Part shown: positions 28,259-37,186 of the stretch, piece after piece
How positions within the stretch are numbered: position 1 is the stretch's first letter
How the letters are laid out: each line of letters begins with the position of its first letter
Source: QIAW01 sp035487295
GTDB taxonomy: Bacteria > Acidobacteriota > Terriglobia > Terriglobales > Acidobacteriaceae
Length of the DNA stretch: 64,000 nucleotides
NCBI GenBank assembly: GCA_035487295.1
Contig: DATHMH010000031.1
Coordinates: 18,228-82,227 of the forward strand
Direction of reading: 5' to 3'
The notes under the pieces: model-generated
The model's input: only the letters and a program-made list of their open reading frames with translations
What the model was told of the DNA's origin: nothing
Database searches by the model: none
Position numbers and translations under genes: made by a program

Positions 28259-31069
28259 TCAGGCCGCTGCGGCAACACCCGGAACACGGATGGGCGCTCT
28301 TCGCGATTGCAGAAATTCTGGATTCAACAGCTTCAGTCCCAAGGCTGCGTTGAAGCCGTGGATTTCTTTGACATCAAGGTTGCGCATGAACTCAATGGTC
28401 TCTGGGCTGATGACCTGTCCGGGAACCATGATTGGAAATCCCGGCGGATAGGGAATTACAAAGTTGGCAGAAACCAATTCAGGCCCTTCTTTCAAACGCT
28501 TGTCAATTTCGGGGCTAGACAACTTCAGATGTTCACACTGCTCTTCGCGATAGGCTCCGAAGAAGGCCGAGCGCATATCGCCTTCGCCTGTCACGCTCGA
28601 AGGGTCTTCGCGGAAGGAGCTATAAAAAGAGCTGAAGTCCGGCAGATTGGGAACGTCTGTCATCAGGGATTTCACTCGCGTCGCAAAAGCCTGTTGGGCC
28701 GCTTTGCCGCCCTGCGCCAGCCTGGTTTCAATTTCCTGCGAGATCTCAACCAGCACCTTGATGAGCTGGGCAATATCACTGCGCGTGTTGTTGATGTTGG
28801 TTTGCAGCAGCACGCTGTTGCGGGAGGTCTTGTTGAGTTGAATGTCATATTCGGCGGCGAGCAGGTTCTTGAACTGCGTGCCGTCGTATCCTGCCGAACC
28901 GCAAACCAGGGTGAGCCGCGTCACATCAAGGGCAAATTCGTCTTCCCGCAGCGCCTTTACCGCGGTTGCCCAGTTCACTCCGGGGGACAAATAATCGATG
29001 AATCCAGAGTTTCGAAATTCGGAAGGAATCATTTCGTCGGCCCCAAGAATGCGAAAGTACTTCGAGATCAACGGATGAGAATTGACCTCGCGGCGCACAT
29101 CAAGTGCCAACTGGATAGCCCGGTTCACCAGCTCGTAACCTTCCAGTTCCATCTGCCGCCTCGCGATATCGAGCGTGGCGATGATTTGCAGGTTGGGTGA
29201 GGTGGATGCATGGGTGAATACCGCCTCATGAAATTGCTCTTCGACGGTGTGATAGTCCGGATCTTTCACCAATATCATCGAGCCTTGTCGCAGGCATGAC
29301 ATTGATTTGTGAGTGGAATTTGCCTGGTAGACGCGCAGACGGACTTTCTCTGGATTTGCCAGCAAGCGAGTCTCGAGCAGATTCGGATCGCTGGGATCCA
29401 GATCGGCCCCGAGTTTTTTCTCCTGTTCTTTGTATGCTGCCTGGTAAGCGCGGTCTTTGAACTTGCGTTCAAGAATGGCAGCCGCGCCCATTGCCGTACG
29501 CCGGCGGTAGAACGGACTCCAGCGGGCGAAGCCAAACCAGGCCTCGTCCCACAGAAAAATGAGGTCGGGCTTGATCGCAAGGCACTCTTCCATCACACGC
29601 TCAACGTTGTAGATGTGGCCGTCGAAGGTGCAATTGGTGAGCACAAGAAGGCGAGCACGATCGAGTCTTCCTTCGGACTTCAGGTCGAGCAAAGCTTTCT
29701 TGATGGTGCGCAGCGGCACGCCACCATACATGGAATATTGCGTGAGCGGATAAGCTTCTACATAAAGAGGAAAGGCGCCGCTGAGCACTGCGCCGTAGTG
29801 ATGTGATTTATGGCAGTTGCGATCAACCAGCATGATGTCACCAGGGGCCAGCAGTGCCTGTTCGACGATCTTGTTCGAGGTCGAAGTGCCGTTGGTGACA
29901 AAGAAGACGTGATCTGCACCAAAAGCCCTGGCCGCCTTCTGCTGCGCCAGTTTGATATTGCCGGTGGGCTCAAGTAGACTGTCGAGTCCTCCCGTGGTTG
30001 CTGACGATTCGGCGAGAAAGAGGTTCAATCCATAGAAGTTGCCCATGTCACGAATCCAGTTCGACTTAAAAATGGATTTGCCTCTGGCCACTGGCAAGGC
30101 GTGGAAAGTCCCCATTGGACGTTGCGCATATTTCTGCAAGTTATCGAAATATGGAGTGTCGTAGCGGTCGGCAATGCCATCGAGAATACTCAAATGCAAT
30201 TCGAGAGGCTCTTCGACCTGGTAGAAAACCCGCCGAATGCTGGCAGCGTCAGCCTCGCCGGCCACTTTTTCGGGCTGGCGGTCGCTCAGAAAATAGATGT
30301 CGAGTTCGGGCCGCAACTGCTTCAAGCCCTGCACGAGCGCGAGGCCCAAGCCGTAAGGTTGTGACTCGACATCAATGCCACTGGCGGCAAGATAGGCAGT
30401 CAGAAATTCATGCAGAACCGGGTTGTTGTGCACCGAAGCGAAAGGAATGCCTTCATAGATCGCCACAGCTTCGAAGCTACCATTCAGAATGGCCCCAAGC
30501 ACGGCGTCTTCGAAATTGCCGACGAACACCGACTCATAGATGAACTTGTCCTGCGGCCTGCGCAGCTTGCGGAACTCTTGCGCCAATTCCGGCCATGCCG
30601 AGGCGCGAGCGGGGTTCACGATCAGAACCTCAAAATAAGGACGAACCAGAGCAGCTTCGCCAGCACTGCCAGGAATGCGCTCTGCCAGAGCGATTTGCGA
30701 CTGGTCTTCGGACCGATCTTTGGCTTGCCAGTCGAAGGCATTGGTGCGATAGGAATGCGTGAGAAGTGCGGTACTGATCGACTGAGCGAGCCGAGCCGTT
30801 TCTGCCGCATTTTCTTCGAGGATGCGCTGGTTGAGAATTTCGAGCAGCGCTGGTCCCGGAAAAGCAAAAAAGTCTTCCCATTGCCGCAATTCCAGGAATG
30901 CAGCCGATACCGCAGCCTGCTGTTTTTGCTTTTTCGCGGGCGGCTGGTTGGCTATGGCTTCCCAAGCGCGCGCCGCCTGCAGCAGCGTGCGCCAGCGGTC
31001 AAAGCGCGCTTCGGCCACGGTGAAAAACTGGTCAACTCGAGAATCAGGTGTTTTGGTTGTGCTACTCAT
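28259..31069 (-). CDS. Large PLP-dependent Orn/Lys/Arg-type decarboxylase
   Basis: Fold-type I PLP decarboxylase of 936 residues, longer than the usual 710-760 of acid-stress decarboxylases. The PLP site is complete: phosphate-binding FVTNGTSTSNK (about 390-400), Asp508 in FLWDEAWFG and the Schiff-base Lys588 in NSTHKSMS. The N-terminal 300 residues contain a wing-like region and an extra helical start (residues 1-130) that I cannot assign. With the AspT-type exchanger 11 nt downstream it would consume cytoplasmic protons. Arginine, lysine, ornithine or another amino acid is possible. GGAG lies eight bases before the ATG, and the promoter is a CTGTCA box. Confidence 0.88.
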   Translation of the reverse strand: MSSTTKTPDSRVDQFFTVAEARFDRWRTLLQAARAWEAIANQPPAKKQKQQAAVSAAFLELRQWEDFFAFPGPALLEILNQRILEENAAETARLAQSISTALLTHSYRTNAFDWQAKDRSEDQSQIALAERIPGSAGEAALVRPYFEVLIVNPARASAWPELAQEFRKLRRPQDKFIYESVFVGNFEDAVLGAILNGSFEAVAIYEGIPFASVHNNPVLHEFLTAYLAASGIDVESQPYGLGLALVQGLKQLRPELDIYFLSDRQPEKVAGEADAASIRRVFYQVEEPLELHLSILDGIADRYDTPYFDNLQKYAQRPMGTFHALPVARGKSIFKSNWIRDMGNFYGLNLFLAESSATTGGLDSLLEPTGNIKLAQQKAARAFGADHVFFVTNGTSTSNKIVEQALLAPGDIMLVDRNCHKSHHYGAVLSGAFPLYVEAYPLTQYSMYGGVPLRTIKKALLDLKSEGRLDRARLLVLTNCTFDGHIYNVERVMEECLAIKPDLIFLWDEAWFGFARWSPFYRRRTAMGAAAILERKFKDRAYQAAYKEQEKKLGADLDPSDPNLLETRLLANPEKVRLRVYQANSTHKSMSCLRQGSMILVKDPDYHTVEEQFHEAVFTHASTSPNLQIIATLDIARRQMELEGYELVNRAIQLALDVRREVNSHPLISKYFRILGADEMIPSEFRNSGFIDYLSPGVNWATAVKALREDEFALDVTRLTLVCGSAGYDGTQFKNLLAAEYDIQLNKTSRNSVLLQTNINNTRSDIAQLIKVLVEISQEIETRLAQGGKAAQQAFATRVKSLMTDVPNLPDFSSFYSSFREDPSSVTGEGDMRSAFFGAYREEQCEHLKLSSPEIDKRLKEGPELVSANFVIPYPPGFPIMVPGQVISPETIEFMRNLDVKEIHGFNAALGLKLLNPEFLQSRRAPIRVPGVAAAA

Positions 31070-31099
31070 GGATGATCTCCGTCTTCTGAACCCGCGCTG

Positions 31100-31144
31100 A
31101 GGTTATGACACGACTTCTTTTGTTGAAACTGTTAGAAATTACAG
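31100..31144 (-). promoter_or_regulatory. CTGTCA box promoter of the decarboxylase-antiporter operon
   Basis: Leftward: box CTGTAATTTCTAACAG (31144-31129), 23-nt spacer, -10 TAACCT (31105-31100). Predicted start near 31093, a 24-nt leader to ATG 31069 carrying GGAG. Confidence 0.7.
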
Positions 31145-31375
31145 AATGAATTGGCTTTGTTGGCGTCCTCGTAGGTCGTCATGCTGATCGGAGCCGCGCT
31201 TTTTTTGCGGCGGACTCGGCAAGTGGGATGTGAAGGCTTGGTTGACATCCTTTGAAATTTTGGACATTGTCGCAGTTCAGGATGGAAGAGGGACAAATTC
31301 CAGCCGGGCCGATTTCAAGCCGCCAGTGGTCCCCCTCTCCATCCGACGTCCCTTGGCGCTCAGGCGAATCGGCAC

Positions 31376-31421
31376 CTGTCAGCATTGCCAGTCGTTCGCG
31401 AGATGTTGCTCGCTGTATGTT
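31376..31421 (+). promoter_or_regulatory. CTGTCA box promoter of the small exported protein
   Basis: Box CTGTCAGCATTGCCAG (31376-31391), 24-nt spacer, -10 TATGTT (31416-31421). Predicted start near 31428. Confidence 0.65.
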
Positions 31422-31482
31422 GGCCATTGCAATACGCGCCAGCACTGATGGGCGTCCGCATGTGGCGTGTAGAAGAGGGAGC

Positions 31483-31893
31483 ATGAAATCGGATTTTTCA
31501 TCACCGTCACTGGGATGGTTGGGCAAAGAAACGATGTGGAATGTCCTGGCGCTGGCGTTCATGCATGCAGCCGTTTTCAGCACGTTGTGCCAAAGTCAAA
31601 ACCACTCACCCGAATATCAAAAAGGCACAATCACTTCTGTCGTGCAACATGAAAAGGCAGAAAGCAGCGATGATTCTGTTCCTCGCTATGACGTTTCCAT
31701 CAAAGCCGGCGATACGGTCTACGTTGTGCTGTACACGCCGCCGAATGGACTAGATACCGTTAAATACAAAGCAGGAATGAATGTGCTGGTCTGGATTGAA
31801 AAAGACACGATGACCTTCCATGATCTGCTGGGCCGAACGATCAAAGTGCCGATCCTTCGACGGGAGATTGTTCCAACTCAAAGCAGCAAGTAA
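31483..31893 (+). CDS. Small exported protein, unknown family
   Basis: About 136 residues. A hydrophobic signal (MWNVLALAFMHAAVFSTLCQSQ) follows a short polar start. The mature part is a compact beta domain with YQKGTITSVVQHE, YDVSIKAGDTVYVVLYTPPNG and VKYKAGMNVLVWIEKDTMTFHDLLG. Start 31483 lies after a GA-rich sequence (AGAGGGAG) that is very close to the ATG; ATG 31534, which begins the hydrophobic segment directly, is the alternative. The frame upstream of 31428 lies before the predicted transcript start. I do not recognise a named family. Confidence 0.7.
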   Translation: MKSDFSSPSLGWLGKETMWNVLALAFMHAAVFSTLCQSQNHSPEYQKGTITSVVQHEKAESSDDSVPRYDVSIKAGDTVYVVLYTPPNGLDTVKYKAGMNVLVWIEKDTMTFHDLLGRTIKVPILRREIVPTQSSK

Positions 31894-31994
31894 GCTCACC
31901 ACATCTCATCTTTCTCCTAACGAGATTTCCGCAACAGTTTTCCAGGACCTTTGATCAGCGAGTTGCAATCCTGATGCAAAGATGAGGTACTCGG

Positions 31995-32039
31995 CTGGCA
32001 GAAGTGACAGTTTCGCCCTTCCTAATCTGTTGCGAAAGT
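31995..32039 (+). promoter_or_regulatory. CTGTCA box promoter of the OmpA-family gene
   Basis: Box CTGGCAGAAGTGACAG (31995-32010). At the standard 23-nt spacing the hexamer is GAAAGT (32034-32039); TACTCT at 32039-32044 (28 nt) is a better -10 but breaks the spacing rule. Predicted start 32046-32051, just before the GGAGG of the gene. Confidence 0.6.
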
Positions 32040-32062
32040 ACTCTCAGGGAGGAATCATAATT

Positions 32063-33724
32063 ATGAAATCGGACTTGTTCGGCGGCCTCGTTCATAAAGC
32101 ATCTATCATTCAAGACAAAATATGCTTTATTTGGAAGCGAGGGGCATGGGTATTGGCGGCAGTCATGTGTGTGACCTTATCGGCCTGGCCGCAGGAGTCG
32201 GCGCCTAACGCCGAGCTGTGGCTTGGCTATTCTCATCTTAGTTATTATCCCCAAATCCGAGGTTCGTCGGGCAGAAGCATTACCTTCAATGGCGGGGGCG
32301 GCAGCTTTGACTGGAATATCATCAAGCACTTCGGTCTTAAAGCTGAGTTTGACGGATACACAACCACGACGAAAACCTTTGTCATCCCGCCGGCCACCTC
32401 AGTTTTTCTGCCGCTGGGCGGAACCGTGCGCGCCCAGGGTAACATGTTCACTTATCTTTTTGGTCCGCAGGTAAAGGCCTACTTCCATCACTTCGAACCG
32501 TTCGGGCAGATTCTTTTCGGCGCGGCGCATACCAACTTCTATAGTGATGTGTTCCGAGTGTCGGGTGTTACCAGCCGCAGGCCCGACAACAACGCCTTCG
32601 CGATGGCATTGGGTGGCGGCGTTGATATTCGAGTAGTCCATCATTTTTCCGTCCGGCCCATCGAGGTTGATTATTTGCTGACGCGCTTCGGAAACAACGC
32701 TGTGGTTAACAATCAGAACAATTTCCGTTATCAGGCGGGCATTGTTTTCAACTTTGGTGAAAAGGAGCAGGCAGCTCCGGTTTCCTCCAGCCTTACCCTC
32801 GAACCAACCGAAGTGATGGCGGGTGAATCGATCAAGGCGACGACCGTTCCGACTAACTTCCCACCGAAGAACAAGCTGCAGTTCAACTGGAATGCGACCG
32901 GCGGCAAGGTTGAACCGGCGCAGGCAAATGCCTCTATTGATACCACGGGCCTGGCTGCGGGCAACTATACCGTGCAGGTCCACACCACCGACGACAAGAA
33001 GCATGATGCAGTAGCCACAGCGAATTTCGCAGTGAAAGAGCCACCAAAGAACCCGCCCACGGTTTCCTGCCTTGCAAACCCCAGCACTCTGCGAGCCGGC
33101 GAGCCAGCTACTATCTCCTGCGATTGCAAGAGCCCTGATGGCCGCACGGTGGCGGTGGCCGACTGGAAGGCGACCGGTGGCAAGATCGGCGGGAGCGGCA
33201 ACACTGCAACGCTCGATACGACAGGATTACCTGCAGGGGCAGTGACGGTGAGCACAAGGTGTAGCGACGACCGTGGGCTGAGCGCGGAAGCAAATGCTTC
33301 GGTCAACGTTGAAATGCCACCTCCACCGGCGCCAACGGTCAGCAAAGCCTGCGATATCGACTTTAATAACAAAAACAAGCCTGCTCGCGTAGACAATGCC
33401 GCCAAGGGCTGCCTGGACGGCGTTTCGGACAACTTGTTGCAAAATCCGAACGCAAAGGTGATCGTGGTTGGCGAACAGATGTCAACGGAGAAAGCGAAGG
33501 GACTGGCAGCAAAGCGCGCTGTCAACGCGAAAACCTATCTGACCTCTGGTGAAAATCAGAAGGCGATTGATGCCAGCCGCGTGGAACCGCGCACCGGCGG
33601 TGCCGACGAAAACAAAGTTGAAGTCTGGTTTGTGCCTGAAGGGGCGGCCTTCGAACAAGCCGGCACTAATCTGGTCAACGAAGCAGAAGTAAGTGTCGCA
33701 AAGGCGGAGCGGCGCCGGCGATGA
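32063..33724 (+). CDS. OmpA-family outer membrane protein with Ig-like repeats
   Basis: About 553 residues. A signal peptide (ending near LSAWPQ) precedes an eight-stranded barrel-like domain (about 40-240, from AELWLGYSHLSYYP to YQAGIVFNFGEKEQ). Then come two Ig/PKD-like repeats, each with a NWNATGGKV- or DWKATGGKI-type core and a DTTGLxAG turn. A C-terminal OmpA/MotB-like domain (NPNAKVIVVGEQMSTEKAKGL, AKRAVNAKTYL, DASRVEPRTGG) would bind peptidoglycan. GGGAGG precedes ATG 32063; the open frame upstream to 31982 contains the promoter. It ends at a good terminator hairpin. Confidence 0.88.
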   Translation: MKSDLFGGLVHKASIIQDKICFIWKRGAWVLAAVMCVTLSAWPQESAPNAELWLGYSHLSYYPQIRGSSGRSITFNGGGGSFDWNIIKHFGLKAEFDGYTTTTKTFVIPPATSVFLPLGGTVRAQGNMFTYLFGPQVKAYFHHFEPFGQILFGAAHTNFYSDVFRVSGVTSRRPDNNAFAMALGGGVDIRVVHHFSVRPIEVDYLLTRFGNNAVVNNQNNFRYQAGIVFNFGEKEQAAPVSSSLTLEPTEVMAGESIKATTVPTNFPPKNKLQFNWNATGGKVEPAQANASIDTTGLAAGNYTVQVHTTDDKKHDAVATANFAVKEPPKNPPTVSCLANPSTLRAGEPATISCDCKSPDGRTVAVADWKATGGKIGGSGNTATLDTTGLPAGAVTVSTRCSDDRGLSAEANASVNVEMPPPPAPTVSKACDIDFNNKNKPARVDNAAKGCLDGVSDNLLQNPNAKVIVVGEQMSTEKAKGLAAKRAVNAKTYLTSGENQKAIDASRVEPRTGGADENKVEVWFVPEGAAFEQAGTNLVNEAEVSVAKAERRRR

Positions 33725-33749
33725 AAATCTCTCAATTTTGAAATGAAAG

Positions 33750-33787
33750 CGGCTGCCCCGGTAGCAGGGCAGCCGTAAACATTTTTG
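33750..33787 (+). terminator. Rho-independent terminator of the OmpA-family gene
   Basis: CGGCTGCCC (33750-33758) pairs perfectly with GGGCAGCCG (33767-33775) around an eight-base loop, followed by TAAACATTTTT. It lies 26 nt after the stop codon. Confidence 0.8.
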
Positions 33788-33810
33788 GGACTGAAGGAGC
33801 GCCTTGCAGC

Positions 33811-33870
33811 GACTGAAGCCCATATGGGCTTACGGTACGAGTAAACTCGCACCCTGATACAAGGCTTCGC
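33811..33870. repeat. Dispersed palindromic intergenic repeat, copy 2
   Basis: Contains the perfect palindrome GCCCATATGGGC (33818-33829), a GGTACGAG/CTCGCACC hairpin (33834-33853) and CCCTGATACAAGGC (33852-33865), the last shared with the unit at 17046-17204. Confidence 0.6.
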
Positions 33871-33961
33871 GTCTGAGAAGATTTCTGTAACCTGTGAGGC
33901 AGGCGGTGTCTTACATACCATCTCCAGCCAGAAAGTCTTACGACAAACTGAAATGCGCTAG

Positions 33962-34609
33962 CTAGGTGCCTGTAATGTGGTTCCTCACAGCATATTTGAC
34001 AAGATCAGCGCTCGTCTTGGCGCCAAGCACTTCCATCATCCGATATTTGTGAAAAGCTACTGTCCTGGTCGTTACGTTCAAGATATCTCCAACTTCTTTC
34101 ATCAATTTGCCTTCGGCCAAGAGCTGCAGGACCTCGCGTTGCCTCTGGGTGAGACGTTCAGCCTCTTGCACCTGCTTTGCGGGCTGCCGCCGCAAGTAGC
34201 TGATGGTGTCTTTCGGCAGGCTCCGTGACATGTAGGTCTTGCCGCGCAGCACCTCGCGGACGGCCAGGACCATTTCTTCAGCAGCGCAGGTTTTGAGAAG
34301 GTACCCTGAAGCGCCACGGCGGAAGGCTTCGGCTGCGACATCGTTGTCATGATTCATCGTCAGGAATATGAGTTTGAGTGAGGGCAAAGCTTGTTTCAGT
34401 TGTTGGCCGGCATCGAGGCCATTCAAAACAGGCATGGTGATATCGACCAGAATTACGTTCGGACGCAACTCGATGGCGGTCTGGACCAGGTCACGTCCAT
34501 TGTTCACTGTACCTACCACGTTGTATTCCGGTTCCAGAAGTCTCTTGCAGAGCTCCGCAACCAAAGTATGATCGTCAGCTATGAGGATACGAGGACGGTT
34601 CGTCAGCAT
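33962..34609 (-). CDS. NarL/LuxR-family response regulator
   Basis: Two-component regulator of 215 residues from ATG 34609. The receiver has the acidic pair (IADDH), phosphoacceptor Asp in VILVDITMP, switch Thr in FLTMNHD and Lys in LLKTCA. The C-terminal GerE-type helix-turn-helix starts at LTQRQREVLQLLAEGKLMKEVGDILN and ends with a recognition-helix-like VTTRTVAFHKYRMMEVLG. The 37 codons upstream of ATG 34609 are unlike any receiver start and GGAG lies about ten bases before this ATG. Last gene of a run of four leftward receiver genes. It is one of two proteins in the window able to bind a lux-box-like palindrome. Confidence 0.93.
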   Translation of the reverse strand: MLTNRPRILIADDHTLVAELCKRLLEPEYNVVGTVNNGRDLVQTAIELRPNVILVDITMPVLNGLDAGQQLKQALPSLKLIFLTMNHDNDVAAEAFRRGASGYLLKTCAAEEMVLAVREVLRGKTYMSRSLPKDTISYLRRQPAKQVQEAERLTQRQREVLQLLAEGKLMKEVGDILNVTTRTVAFHKYRMMEVLGAKTSADLVKYAVRNHITGT

Positions 34610-34754
34610 GGTAATGAATCTCCGATAATAATTTCTACAGGCAAGAGTGTTCATTTGCCAACTAGGAAAACTACTAGGTTGTTGAGTCGCAGATGGTAAC
34701 GGCATAGGACGAAAGGGCATGAAGTTTGATGGCTTTGCCCCAATGAATCTAATT

Positions 34755-35828
34755 TCAGCTGCGTTGTGCGTCTTCGTCTACATGCACACCACCGCTGACA
34801 TATTGTTTGCCCTGCAGTATCGACTGAATGGCGGGCCAAAGGTCATTGGAAGCGCTTGTCTTGAGGATGTATCCCTTCGCCCCATGATTCAAGACATGGC
34901 TTGCTATGGCTGCGCTGCTGTTCATCGTCAGGAAGAGTATCGCTGCGCTGGGTACGAGCTGCTGAATGCGCATTGCGGCTTCGATTCCATTGACTCCGGG
35001 AAGAGCGATATCCAGCAGGATGATGTCGGGCCTGAGCTCTTTTGCCTTGTTGATTGCTGTCATTCCATCTGCGGCAGAGCCGACAATCTGTAAGTGCGTG
35101 TGTTCTTCGAGCAGCACTCGGACCATTTTGTGCCAGGAAGGATAGTCGTCCACAACGAGAATGCGAATTGTCCTGCCTGGCGCGGGCGCTGCCCACTCGA
35201 ACGGGATGAACCCGCTTTCCCCGCGCTTTTCGAAAGCTGGCTCAGAGGTGAGAAGCTCGTGCTGGCCCGGTTCGCTCTCGGAAACAGCCTGGTTTCTGAC
35301 TGCGATCGATCGCTGCCGCCGTGTGGCAGATCCCTTTCCGGCAAACACGGCTTGCTCGTGAACCATCTTCGTTTGTGTATGAATTGCGCGACTCTGTTCG
35401 ATATGTCCCATTGACTCTTGTATCAAAGAAGCTGATTGCTCTGTGGCGGAAGCGTATCGTTTGCAGGCCAGCTTCGCCTCGTCGCACATGGCCCTGGCCA
35501 GCTCAATGAGATCTGCCAGCTCTTTTAGCCAGTCAGCAGGTGAAGTAAGGTGAGGGACTATCAAATCAAAACTAGAAAGGGAATATTTTTTGCTCCCGCT
35601 CTGAAAGAGGATCAGGGGCACCGGGCTGCGGGAACGGATGCGAGAAAGTTCTTCGCCGGGCTGAATATGGCTTTCGCTCACAACAACAGCATCGAACCCA
35701 GGTTGCTGCAATGCCGCGTTCAATCTGGGGAGGGACGTGCCACATTCATTAACTTCGTAACCGCTTTGTACCAGTGTTGAGACGACAGCGCTGCGATCAA
35801 TTCCAAAATGAACTATCCTGATAGCCAT
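34755..35828 (-). CDS. Dual-receiver protein: degenerate plus intact receiver, no output domain
   Basis: A 357-residue protein. Residues 1-115 have the length and beta-alpha rhythm of a receiver (IRIVHFGIDR start, FDAVVVSESHI, PVPLILFQSGS) but lack the acidic pair and the phosphoacceptor Asp. A helical linker (about 115-215) follows. The C-terminal receiver (about 220-345) is intact: VVDDY, LLDIALPG, LTMNSS, LKTSAS. There is no DNA-binding domain. It lies 98 nt behind the next regulator on the same strand. It may act as a phosphate sink or as an adaptor that reads another signal through the dead domain. Confidence 0.85.
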   Translation of the reverse strand: MAIRIVHFGIDRSAVVSTLVQSGYEVNECGTSLPRLNAALQQPGFDAVVVSESHIQPGEELSRIRSRSPVPLILFQSGSKKYSLSSFDLIVPHLTSPADWLKELADLIELARAMCDEAKLACKRYASATEQSASLIQESMGHIEQSRAIHTQTKMVHEQAVFAGKGSATRRQRSIAVRNQAVSESEPGQHELLTSEPAFEKRGESGFIPFEWAAPAPGRTIRILVVDDYPSWHKMVRVLLEEHTHLQIVGSAADGMTAINKAKELRPDIILLDIALPGVNGIEAAMRIQQLVPSAAILFLTMNSSAAIASHVLNHGAKGYILKTSASNDLWPAIQSILQGKQYVSGGVHVDEDAQRS

Positions 35829-35926
35829 AAGGTGCTCCAGATCTCTTTAGCGTAGCGCAAGTTATTTTTATCTGTTTGGAACCCTTGGACAAAAATGGGA
35901 ACGCCAAGATTCGCCGCATGGTGTGC

Positions 35927-36589
35927 TCAAGGCGGGTTCGATGAAATCAGATGATGCTTGAGCGCAAACAAGACCAGCTCGGCGTTGTTTTTGACGTTGA
36001 ATGATTTCATGATGCGGTATTTATGGAACATCACGGTTTTCTCGCTGATCTTCAGGATATGCGCCACCTCTTTCATGGGGCGGCCTTCAGCGAGCAACTG
36101 CAGCACATCTTTTTGGCGGGGACTCAGTTCCCTGGAGACTTGATGGGCGCGGGCTTTCTCCACCGCCCAGTTTTGCAAGCGCAGCTTCGGCGTGATATAC
36201 GGTCTCCCGTTGAGCACTTCGGAGATCGCCTTCATCAGCTCCGAGATCGCGGAATGCTTGAGAACGTATCCTATGGCGCCCAGATTCAGAGCGGCAGCTG
36301 CAAGGCTAAAATCGTCGATCATCGTCAAGAACACAAACTTTACAGCCGGAAGAGACGATCGTAAACGCTCGGCGGCGGCCAGACCATTCAACAATGGCAT
36401 GCTGATATCGAGCACAATAACATCTGGCTTAAGCGTGGGGGCTTCAGTGAGAAGTGTTCGCCCGTCTCCAACAATGCCAACTACGTCGTAACTTTCCTGC
36501 ACGAGGATACGCAGTCCTTCAGCCACGATGCTGTGATCGTCAGCAATGAGAACGCGGGCGCGATTTGTGGAAGATCCGGGATATGGCAT
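35927..36589 (-). CDS. NarL/LuxR-family response regulator
   Basis: A 220-residue two-component regulator. Receiver: IADDH, phosphoacceptor Asp in VIVLDISMP, FLTMIDD, and Lys in VLKHSA. GerE-type HTH: LSPRQKDVLQLLAEGRPMKEVAHILKISEKTVMFHKYRIMKSF (split here only by helix boundaries). It has the same architecture as the regulator at 33962 and shares its FHKYRIM-type recognition-helix end, so the two may bind similar DNA. It lies 123 nt downstream of the frameshifted receiver and may be transcribed from the CTGTCA box at 37216-37231, which would make it autoregulated if it binds that box. Confidence 0.93.
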   Translation of the reverse strand: MPYPGSSTNRARVLIADDHSIVAEGLRILVQESYDVVGIVGDGRTLLTEAPTLKPDVIVLDISMPLLNGLAAAERLRSSLPAVKFVFLTMIDDFSLAAAALNLGAIGYVLKHSAISELMKAISEVLNGRPYITPKLRLQNWAVEKARAHQVSRELSPRQKDVLQLLAEGRPMKEVAHILKISEKTVMFHKYRIMKSFNVKNNAELVLFALKHHLISSNPP

Positions 36590-36712
36590 GGCGTTGTTGC
36601 CGTAAGTAAGTTAGCTTCTTGACCGCATTGCCCGGCAGTTTCAAACATCGATTCGAACCAGGCCGCCCGCAGCAGACAAACATCATACCAGCAGGCAAGC
36701 GAAGCCCCCATT

Positions 36713-37117
36713 CTAGTGACGTTTGTAGAGCAGACATGCGGAAACAAAGAGCTTGCTGGCGAGCACAGCATTGATGGCGGGAGAACAGATCGTTGCGTAG
36801 CCGTGATTGCACCACATACGCCGGTTCTCCCGAGCCCATGGCCGCATTGACGACCTCGGAGTCTTCATGAACGGTCAAAAAAATGATTTTGGAATGACAA
36901 CCGGAGTCGCGCAGCCGGCAAGCCACATCGATCCCGCTCGGTTCTCCGATAGAAATATCGAGGACTATGAATTCGGGCTTATGCCGGTTGTAGTCGCGCA
37001 AAACATCAGCTCCATTGTCTACCGTGACGACTGCATAAACGTTTTTCCTGAGCAATAGGAGACATGACTGAGGACCGCATGGTTATCGCCGGCGAGCAAT
37101 ATTCTTATCTTAGGCAC
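36713..37117 (-). pseudogene. Single-domain receiver with two frameshifts
   Basis: Reading from GTG 37117 (AGGA six bases upstream) gives a receiver start (PKIRILLAGDNHAVLSHV). The frame then shifts near 37070 to LLRKNVYAVVTVDNGADVL and the phosphoacceptor region FIVLDISIGEPSG and FLTVHEDSEV. It shifts again near 36800 to INAVLASKLFVSACLLYKRH and a stop at 36713. Joined, the three pieces make one receiver of about 135 residues. Either a recent pseudogene or two indel errors in the sequence. The GTG, the Shine-Dalgarno and the CTGTCA box promoter are intact. The middle piece read alone from a TTG runs on into non-homologous residues. Confidence 0.75.
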
Positions 37118-37186
37118 ATGCGATCCTTTTACGAATCGCTGGGGGCTGTAGAACAGAGCCTGTACCACAGGGTCAGCTTTATACCG

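Larger units (their letters stand above)
31070..31482. other. Divergent promoter region with two CTGTCA boxes
   Basis: Between the leftward decarboxylase and a rightward exported protein. One box drives each gene. Short frames on both strands (for example 31179-31583 minus) have no features and overlap these promoters, so none is accepted. Confidence 0.6.

Noticed and set aside
28307..29200. 297-codon plus-strand frame opposite the decarboxylase
   Set aside because: Antisense shadow of a gene with intact PLP motifs.
31976..32044. 28-nt spacing (TACTCT) as a second spacing class for the box
   Set aside because: Three boxes have TA-containing hexamers at 28 nt, but each also has a hexamer with A at position 2 and T at position 6 at 23 nt, so one spacing class explains all.
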